In this document: in pieces, positions 55,801 through 64,000 of the stretch
Numbering within the stretch: position 1 is the first letter of the stretch
How the letters are laid out: each line of letters starts with the position of its first letter
Origin: Dioscorea cayenensis subsp. rotundata
Lineage: Eukaryota; Streptophyta; Magnoliopsida; Dioscoreales; Dioscoreaceae
Direction: 5' to 3'
DNA length: 64,000 nucleotides
Assembly (NCBI RefSeq): GCF_009730915.1
Contig: NC_052487.1
Coordinates: forward strand, 3,187,928-3,251,927
Notes under the pieces: generated by a model
What the model was told of the DNA's origin: nothing
Database searches by the model: none
The model's input: the letters and a program-made list of their open reading frames with translations, nothing else
Made by a program: the position numbers and the translations under genes

Positions 55801-56838
55801 AATTATTCACACAAATTTACAGCTTGCTACACTTGGAAATCGACAGTTACAACCTGTGTATGCATTTAAGTAAATACTATTTTATTGCAACAAATAGTTC
55901 AAGCTGGTCATTTAATAAGTAGAAATTGCATACTATAATGTACAACAAAAAATGGCCACAAAAAGGTGAACTATCAGACAGGGAGTGTGTAATGACTCAT
56001 TGTGATAGGTATTCTATAGGTGGATTATGAGAGCTAATTCCAAGGAAAAAGGTAATAAAAAGGAATGAGATGCTTGGAGAAAGAGGGAGGAGAATTAGAT
56101 TTTGGCCTGGCTTTTGCTAGGAGTGAAGGCAGTCCAGGTGAAGTTCTCGAACAACACTGAGCTGAGGTTACTTATCTTGGTGCATTATATGCATTTTTTT
56201 CTTCTTGTTTAGATCTTATCAGTACTTGGAGTTTTTCTCAGATAAATGAGTTTGATTCGATGTTAAGATCGTGAGATCTGCTGAAAATTCTGATAATATC
56301 TGAACTTTCAAGCTAGTTTTATTGAAATCCTATAAGTCTAGATCTGATCAACAGCACTTGAAGCCCTAAATTCGTCGCCACAAAAACTTTTCTAGAGATC
56401 AAGACATCTATTAATGTTCAAAATTATTCAAAATCTCAACTTTATGTTGCAGCATTCATACTTTTAGCATTTTGAAACAAAAATCTCGACTTTATGTTGC
56501 AGCATCCATACTTTTTAGCATTTCGAAGCAAATCATCTCCAGATCAAGCATTCCAACTAAAAACTTAAACTTCAAAATCCTCCAGCATTGAATCAAAGAC
56601 AATTACCTCAGGGCGCTCCTCCTTGTCGAGATCCGCAGCACGCGAGTCGAGCATCATAGCCTCGACAGTCAAATCCTTGGAATGCTCCATCCAATAGCTC
56701 TTCTGCACCTCCCTCTCCGCCCCACCTGCAACCTCATCACATCAAATCACATAATCAACAAAACAAAGCAACTAGAAATGCAATGCAACACAATCTCATC
56801 AATCAACCAGCATCAGCATTACCATCAGCCATCGCCAT
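52817..56838 (-). CDS. Phosphoethanolamine N-methyltransferase
   Basis: Twelve coding exons in transcript order: 56838-56823, 56725-56607, 55620-55483, 55335-55198, 54960-54817, 54386-54276, 54168-54027, 53795-53515, 53433-53272, 53200-53147, 53069-52995 and 52915-52817. They encode 492 residues, the usual length. The cytosolic enzyme uses SAM to methylate phosphoethanolamine three times to phosphocholine. Two methyltransferase domains are present: the first with [11 protein letters not shown] (58-68), the second with [11 protein letters not shown] (287-297) and [10 protein letters not shown]. In plants the first domain does the initial step and the second the later ones. The first exon codes for only five complete codons. 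ATG 56838 was chosen as the first in frame; a second ATG lies two codons on. The leader carries an upstream ORF (56881-56958). Confidence 0.97.
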
Positions 56839-56880
56839 TGACGCGAAAAACAAACGATATTGGAAGCAAAGGCGAAGAAG

Positions 56881-56958
56881 CTAAGCGCCCTCGATGGCGA
56901 GGCGAGATCGAGAGAAGCTTCGGGATCTGCGGTTATGCGACCTCCCCTTCTGCTGCAT
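56881..56958 (-). CDS. Upstream ORF in the PEAMT leader, 25 codons
   Basis: The only ATG between the TATA box and the PEAMT start opens a 25-residue frame, MQQKGRSHNRRSRSFSRSRL then AIEGA. It stops 42 nt before the main ATG. Plant PEAMT leaders are known to carry a conserved-peptide uORF (Arabidopsis XIPOTL1/NMT1 uORF30, homology group 13) of about this size that lowers translation when phosphocholine is plentiful. The place and length fit. The Arg/Ser-rich C-terminal half looks like the constrained part. That it is the same peptide is inferred from memory, not from an alignment. Confidence 0.7.
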   Translation of the reverse strand: MQQKGRSHNRRSRSFSRSRLAIEGA

Positions 56959-57048
56959 AACAAGCAAGGAATGGGGCTTATCCGAGCTCCGAATATGGCT
57001 CTCGCTTCGCGGAGATGGCGGCGAAGAGCACCAAGATCCAAGGTGAGG

Positions 57049-57056
57049 TTTTTATA
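57049..57056 (-). promoter_or_regulatory. TATA box of PEAMT
   Basis: On the minus strand TATAAAAA lies about 210 bp before the PEAMT ATG. It predicts transcription from near 57020, so the uORF would be included in the leader. Confidence 0.6.
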
Positions 57057-57059
57057 GCT

Positions 57060-57203
57060 CGTTCGTGGGGTTAACTGGAGAGAATGGAGGATGTAGTGTT
57101 TTATACCAAACACCAAACAGCATTTGCTGCTGCTATTTTAATTATTAATTATTAATATTATTTACTTATTAGTAATTATATATATTTTTTTTCTTATTTA
57201 TTA

Positions 57204-57243
<40 letters not shown>

Positions 57244-58081
57244 AGAATGGTATATAATTTCTTTTTATTTTAAAAAAAAAAGACTCTTAGTTATAATAAC
57301 ACTAGTTAAATCCACGTATATATACCAATTGTTACTTGGTTTATTGATATCAGTTCTTTTGCGTAAGATTTTCATTTCGGATGGGACCCAATATTGAAAT
57401 CTATGTAAGAAAGATGTAGCCAAGATGTTGAGCTTGCGAGTGCGCTCCACATTTGTACTCGTCATTAACTTAAATCTTAAATGGCGGTGCTTGCGGCTTA
57501 GTGTTAAAAATAAATCCATATATATGTTACTTTGGTCCAATTTACTTCTTGTTAATTTAAAAAATTTATAAAGCATTAAGTATTATTTTTTCATATTTAC
57601 CCTATCTATTTAATGTATCTCTATAATTTTCAATAAATCATATTCAACTCTACATATTATTAAATTATATTTTAATTAAAAGTAATCTTAGAAAGTTAAT
57701 ATTATTTTTTTTATAAAATTTATATTACTAACTAATTTTAATTAATTTTTTTAATTGACATAAATTAGTTAAAATGAACAAATAAAAAGAACCGAAGAAC
57801 ATTCAATTGTTCTTTCATAATATTCTCAATAATAGAGTATGAGGTAATTACTTTCGGTGGAAATTATGAACTAACAAAGATGAGCGAGCATAAAGAATTC
57901 GTAGTTATAATGTTTTATGTTTTATATATATATATTTTGTTTTCGAACACTTTTTACAAAAGCACAAACCAAAAAACAAGGAAAAACAACCCTTAAATTT
58001 TCATTAAATATTTATCATAATAATACAATCAAAGATTTATTTCACATGTATCAATAAAACATCACAAACTACAAAGAATAC
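57060..58081. other. Spacer between PEAMT and the phosphohexomutase gene
   Basis: AT-rich sequence with a (TA)n run at 57207-57240. It includes the PEAMT upstream region and the 3' UTR of the phosphohexomutase gene. Nothing else seen. Confidence 0.5.
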
Positions 58082-60031
58082 TCAATCTCTGCATTGCTTT
58101 AAAGCAAAGTCATTAACTTGACTGAAATCAAGCACCTCTGCCAAGCCACTTGGAATAAAAAACCTACAAAAAATTTTCAAACAAAAAATGCATGAAATTA
58201 ATGAACCATTTATTCTAACAAACTTAATATATAAAATAAGAAGATGATAATAATATATAAAATGGCATACTTATCTAAGAGAGCTTTGGCCATCGCTTGA
58301 CATCCTCCATCAATAGAAGATTGCAAATTGAGAGCAACGTTTGGGTTATGAACACTCTGCCTTAAGTGCACCCAACCATACTCCCCAATCTTTTCATCTA
58401 TAACTCTTGCCCTATCAAAATTATAGATGTTTCAGAATACCATTTCATGTGTGTATATATATACAGGGACCGGTCATTTACGAATGTTCATAAATATGTT
58501 ATCTATGAACGTTCGTCTACCAATCATTGGATTTGAATCTAATGCTTTCAGATCATCTAGTAAAAAATAGGATGCACAATATTTTCATCTCAACCGTCCA
58601 ATTATGATCTCAACATTAATATAATAAATCATATCCGTTCATCTTTATTTACACCTCCTTTCTATTTGCGGATGCTCTACAGACGTCCGCATATGATGTA
58701 TTGTATATATATCTCCATATATTAATAGAAAAAATATATACATCAAAGGGTTATTATAATAGTATTGGTCATACTATAAAGGGTGGTGTGAGACTTTTAA
58801 ATGTCTTGAGTTTAAGTTCCGTCGTCGAATGCATGTAATGATGACATATCCCTAATGTAAGTACGGGTTTGTAGTCCAAAACCCCGTGTTACTGGGGGAG
58901 GCTATATAGACTGAATGATCAATTTTTTACTGCCTCCGTTTGTCGGATTTATCAATATATATATTGAATTGGTTTCAAAAACAAATGATAGTTCAAAATA
59001 AACTGCTAAAATACAGACTCAATTGTTGCAGCAATAGCATAGTAACTTAAATTAAATATTATGGATCTAGATTGTAATACCTGTACATATGAGCATCCAC
59101 TGCAGCAGGTGTATCATTAGTATCAACGAGACAACCCTCACTCACCCAACAATCTCCACATCCATCAAGCTCCCATCCTTCAAGTTGCCCATCCTGTGTA
59201 AAACCAAACAATCAATACTAAACTATTTAAATACAATTCTATTGTTATTATTATAAAAAGTTAATATTCATGTAATTTATGATATATTTGAATAGTGTAA
59301 GTGGTATATAAGGTTTATATATACAAATAAATTGAATTTTCAAAAAACATATGTATATTGACAAAATGGATAAATTACTGTGGGTCAGAAGACCCTGCAT
59401 ACTGCATATGCCCTAGCCTAACGGAGGAGCAGAGTTAATTTCTCACACGTATCGGAACCAGTTTTGGGTTTTCTTCCACAGATTAAAAATCTTAGCCGTT
59501 CAGATTTTATTTTTATTTTTTGTTAAGTAATTAGAGTTTTACCTCAATGTACTTCTTCAAAGCATCAACAGCTTGTGCACCTTTCTCCTTTGCATACTTG
59601 GGCTGGGTTATGATGTTAATCCTTAGTTCAACAGACTCCAATGGCTCTGCAAGTCCCTTGATATGGCTTCCTATTCCCTCTTCATTCCCACTTAGCTTCA
59701 TTCTCACCATCTCAATCAAGATCTTCACCACCATGTATGCCCCTTAAAAACAAAAACATACACAAATTAAATATTTCTTTAATCTCTAATTATCACAATT
59801 AGCTTTAAAAACTACTAATTATATTCAAACTCAACTCAATATTAATTGTGTATTATTATTAAAAATTAAAATTCGACTCAATCTAACTCCAAACTAAAAC
59901 CTCATTTACAGCTTAATATTATTACATAATATAAATATGTCAAAAACTGTAATCATTTATACAATTACAACCTCACTCAAAATCAATTACAACCTCAAGC
60001 CTAATTTAATTGCCCATACAAATGTTGATTT

Positions 60032-60087
<56 letters not shown>

Positions 60088-62483
60088 TTTGCAAGGAGTC
60101 ACAAATTCAAAACCAGTGCAAATAAACTATTGAAAACCTTATAAAAATAGATATTTTGACAGAGTCTTTTTTTTTTATGCCTGACAATTTAAACTAGAAA
60201 TCACCTACTTAAACGATTTAAACCTCTACTATTTGGATTAACTCCGGTTGGTAAATATTTAATTAATTAATATAAAATAATTAAAAATGTGGTTGATTTA
60301 CTATAAAAAAAAAAAAGAATCATATGAGAAATCATAAGCTTACCATCATCAAGGAAATAATTCTCTTTAAGAGCTCCATGGCCAGTGGTCTCCATCATCA
60401 AATGAGTTTCAATGGAGTCTTTATTGAGCTGCACACCCTTATCAATGACATTACGGTAACCAACTCTGTATAAACAATGATTGCCGCCCAAATCAGTAAT
60501 GAACTTAGTAAGTGCAACACTGGTTCTAGCATCAGTAACAATGGTTGTGTTTGGATGTTCACGGAGAACAATGGCTGACATGAGAGCTATGAGCTTGTCG
60601 CCGTTGATGGCGGTGCCGGTGGCATCGACTACGCCGCTACGGTCTACGTCGGTGTCAAAGACAATGCCGAGATCGGCTTTGTGGCCGAGCACGGCGGCCT
60701 GTGTTAGGGACATAGCGATCGGGTCCTCTGGGTTCGGAATGTGGTTGGGGAAGGTACCGTCTGGCTCGAGGTAAAGACTACCAGAAGTATCTGCACCGAG
60801 CAAATCTAGTACGTCTTTTGTGAAAAAGCCGCCAGATCCATTGCCGGCATTCACTATTACCTGTATCCATATTAATGTAACTAGTAATATCATATTGGTT
60901 AATTTGGTAAATATGAATCATAATATATACATCATTTTAAGTTTTTGAGTTAAATTAAATTTAATAAATATTAGAGAAATTGTTTATATCATTCTTCAAA
61001 CTTTCTCACTTGATAAAAGAATTCCTGAACTATTTCATATCCCAAAAAAATCCTTCATTTTTCTTACACCATTTGATAGCTTATTTTCAGTATTTTTGTT
61101 AAAAATGATCTTCACCGATTTTAAATGAAAACACAAAATAATAAACAAGAAACCAAAATATTAAACATAAAAAATAAATAATAAACAAAAACGGGAAGTA
61201 AATTTCGGAAGCGTGGCAAAATTAAATTTTTAAATAAAAGAAATTGATGCAAGAACTGAAAATAATAAGTAAACTAAAAAAAAAAAGAGAATGCTGAGGA
61301 AATTGAAATGTAGAGGGGATATTTAAAAAATTATAAGGACTAATAAATAATTATCCCTGAATATTAACATTTTTTTTAAAATTTTAAAAAAAAAATATAA
61401 GTCACTAATATCGACTAATATTCTTACATGATTTATGTCTACTTTTATGAGATTTGATTGGATATTTTTAGGACATCATTTTTTAACAAGTACTTTTTCT
61501 TTTTTTGCGGCTCTTAATATAACTGAAATACTTGTATATAAATAGATTTATGCTTATATACTATAATACAGTAATTAATGAAATACTTTTTTTACTACTA
61601 AAATAAAGGATGAAAGAAATTTACCTTGAAACCTTTGAGAGGAGTGTCAAAATGAAGAGGATGATTAATTCTCTCCATGATAATTCCTCTTAGATGCTTT
61701 GCATAAGCACTCATGAAATCAACCCTTGTTAAGTTTGTTGTGGAAACAATGGCACCATTAATTCCCATGTTTCTATTGACATACTTGTTTGCAGCTCTGT
61801 CACAAATCTTCTCCACATCAAGAGAAGTCAATCCTCCTTTTTTGGTGAAAAACTTCAATCCATTCCTTGTGTATGGTAAGTGGGACGCAGTCATCTACAT
61901 TCACAAACCCAAACACAAATTTAAATCTTAATTAAATTATATCACCAAAATTATTTAACTCTGTTTTTTTCCCCCCAATTTTTCATTTAATGCAAACTCA
62001 CTATATTTCAAATTATTTCATATCACTTCAAAAATAAGTGTAAAAAAAACGAAAAAACAACTATAGTGAGTTAGCTTTGGATGTTAACTCGTTAAGTTTA
62101 GTTGAGTTAAATTAAATCAATTAACTTGATTTGTTTTTAAAACTCAACAAAATCTGTAATTTTTAAGAAAAAAAACCCTAATAACCACTTACGATGATGA
62201 TTGAGTGAGACAAACAGGAAAAAAAATGAAAGGAGGATCGATAATATTCACATTCTGCATTTTAAATATCAATGTTCTCATTTCAACATTAACAATTTTG
62301 ATTGTCATTTCTCTATGTATTTTTTTAGATGCATTTAGGGTTTTAGTGATTAATGCATTAATATACCCTAGAGCAGGAAAGTGTATTCTCAAACTATTAA
62401 TTTATGTTTTGACAAAAAATGCTTTGTATTTAACCCTTTCAAATAATTTTAAATTAAAAACATATGTAAAAAAAGGGAACAAC

Positions 62484-62520
<37 letters not shown>

Positions 62521-63183
62521 GTGAATTTCAAAAACAGTAAATAACACTTAGAAAGTTTTGTCTTAACCATAAATTTGCTACACTAAAATAAACTTGTTTA
62601 AAAAAATAATAATAACAAAAAAAGTGACATTAGAACTAACCATAATGGAAGCATCATAAGAAAAGGGAGGCAAAACAGTGCTCATAAAGCAAGCAGGAGT
62701 AGTAGCCAATCCCATGTCAAACACTTCACAACCAGCTCTCATCAGTCCGGTGAACACCGCCTTGCTCAGCCTCTCGCCGGAGATTCTTGGATCTCTTCCC
62801 AAAGACACTTTAACCACCTTTAATGACTCTTCATTACTATTAATATTACTATTAACATTAACATTGTCCTTAATTAACCATTCTCCAAAGCTCTCTGCAA
62901 TGACTTCAACTGCATGAGGTGTGAGATCAACCTTCCTTCCTTTCTCACCCTCCAATGCTACTCCTCTCACATCTGAACCATTTTGAAGCCGTCTTATTCG
63001 ATCTCCGTCTTCGGTGTTGTCCGTGGAGATGCTTATTGTTTCGAACTGGCTCGCCGAGGGAAACCGAATTGTTCGACGTGGTGGGAATAAGCTCCGGTGG
63101 TGATCTCGCCGGAGAGTTGTTGATGGTGTGGTTGTGGTTGCAGGAGTGGTAGGAGATGAGGCCATTGATGATGAATAATGCAT
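58082..63183 (-). CDS. Plastid-type phosphohexomutase (phosphoglucosamine/phosphomannomutase-like)
   Basis: Seven coding exons in transcript order: 63183-62641, 61894-61625, 60860-60344, 59742-59543, 59193-59081, 58411-58271 and 58163-58082. They encode 621 residues. The first 50 or so residues are rich in Ser, Thr and Arg without acidic residues, as in a chloroplast transit peptide. Alpha-D-phosphohexomutase motifs follow: the phosphoserine loop TASHLP (183-188, S185), the metal loop D340-T-D-V-D-R345, the sugar loop METTGHGALKENYFLDDG, and the phosphate loop written RQSVHNPNVALNLQS instead of RxSGTEP. It matches the plant group with Arabidopsis At1g70820/At5g17530, whose true substrate is unsettled. 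The join before TASHLP falls exactly at ATG/ATG. An alternative start is the ATG at 63165. Confidence 0.92.
58456..58710. mobile_element. TA-flanked hairpin-ended miniature element, copy 3
   Basis: About 255 bp inside the phosphohexomutase intron 58412-59080, bounded by TA runs. Near the left end ACGAATGTTCATA pairs with TATGAACGTTCGT. Near the right end GCGGATG pairs with CGTCCGC. The plan is the same as for the elements near 10268 and 52263. Immediately downstream (about 58790-58930) is another foreign-looking patch with a GTTTAAGTTCC word that could be a degenerate pol III B box. Confidence 0.45.
60036..60084. repeat. (TA)n microsatellite in an intron
   Basis: About 24 TA units in the phosphohexomutase intron between coding exons 3 and 4. 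Confidence 0.95.
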
Positions 63184-64000
63184 GTGGTTCCAATACTTCT
63201 TGTGTATATCTTTGTATTCTGGTTTAAAGCCACCAATGACTTTCTAGGTTTTATTTATATATATATATATATAACAATGCCCACATGTAACCTTACAAGC
63301 ACATCAAATTCTCAACCATATTTTAAAAAGGTGTTAAAATCACTGACTTTTCATACAAAAGTAAATTATAGTATTATAAAATCACTCTGCTATTGCGGTT
63401 GGAGGTAATTCTCTTATTACAAAGTGGTAACAACGCATTAGATAAGATACGTAATCGAACTTTCAACTTTTGAGTTGACTTTTAAGTTTGTTTCATTCGT
63501 TTTGATTAATCTTTTCAATAAATATATTTTTACTTATTGATTGAACTGATTTAGTGTAATAAATATAAATTTATCTAAAATTTGATTAGTACAAATTTGT
63601 TTATTTTGATAATTTTATCTTAAAAAATATTATATTTGATGTAGCACAATATGTGATACATTTTTGGAAATTCATATAAATTAAAAGGACCAAAATACCT
63701 AAAAATTATACAATTTAGGCTAAAAATAATCTATATATTTAATTTAAGAGTAAACACAAACACTATCAATGAGAGTTGGTTCAAATGGTAAAAGTTCAGT
63801 CTCTAAATCATATATAGTTTTAGTTATAATTTTTGTGTAACGAACAACACATACTGAGAATGATTTATCCCCAATAATAATAATAATAATAATAACCTAA
63901 TTTTTTATAAGCTATCGTTACCAAGGGAAAATATCATATTGTGGGACCTAGTTTTTTCATGCATGCTAAAACACTTGCTCTAGATCTTTTTAGCCAATCA
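63184..64000. other. Upstream region of the phosphohexomutase gene and edge of the window
   Basis: The promoter of the minus-strand gene should lie in the first few hundred bases; TATATATATA at about 63256-63272 is a possible TATA region. At 63768-63895, GAGTTGGTTCAAATGGTAAA resembles a pol III A box and the segment ends in (AAT)n, which may be a SINE relic. No other gene is seen. Confidence 0.4.

Noticed and set aside
56860-57057. 65-codon + strand frame opposite the PEAMT leader
   Set aside because: It is the antisense of the GC-rich leader; the minus-strand TATA box, uORF and main ATG explain the region.

Overview
This 64 kb window is nuclear DNA from a flowering plant. Every recognisable gene is of plant type, all 71 introns I modelled between coding exons are GT-AG, and the genes are separated by AT-rich spacers full of TA microsatellites and small transposon relics. 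Coding sequence is GC-rich at the 5' ends of some genes (PB1 protein, RPL26) and AT-rich elsewhere. That mix would suit a non-grass monocot such as a yam, but this is only an impression.

Layout. 941-2616 (+): PB1-domain protein. 7507-9831 and 12789-15174 (+): a direct tandem pair of lipid phosphate phosphatases of the LPP2 type, six of whose seven coding exons have identical lengths. 17710-18171 (-): intronless ribosomal protein L26. 18.3-22.9 kb: repeat-rich spacer with a hAT-like miniature element and a 940 bp foldback element. 22932-23282 (+): unrecognised Lys/Glu-rich small protein. 25384-26475 (+): GARP transcription factor of the NIGT1/HHO clade. 27300-30588 (-): CXXC zinc-finger, DDT and WHIM-like nuclear protein. 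31566-37562 (-): SKD1/VPS4 AAA ATPase. 39203-41122 (+): plastid rhomboid-like protein whose catalytic Ser is replaced. 41362-47833 (-): OSCA1/CSC1 mechanosensitive calcium channel. 52817-56838 (-): phosphoethanolamine N-methyltransferase (PEAMT) with an upstream ORF in its leader. 58082-63183 (-): plastid-type phosphohexomutase.

The gene models were assembled by hand from splice sites. In every case the exon phases close into one open frame: 529, 307, 301, 153, 116, 243, 519, 434, 444, 771, 492 and 621 residues in map order.

The genes do not form one pathway; this is an ordinary euchromatic block. LPP2 and PEAMT both belong to phospholipid metabolism, but nothing in the sequence links them physically. 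The most informative regulatory signals are a 25-codon upstream ORF in the PEAMT leader, which fits the known conserved-peptide uORF of this gene family, and a cluster of GAATC/GAATATTC sites just upstream of the HHO gene, which fits negative autoregulation and PHR input. I found no retroelement coding region, no CRISPR, no tRNA or rRNA gene, and nothing I can honestly call a new biological system.
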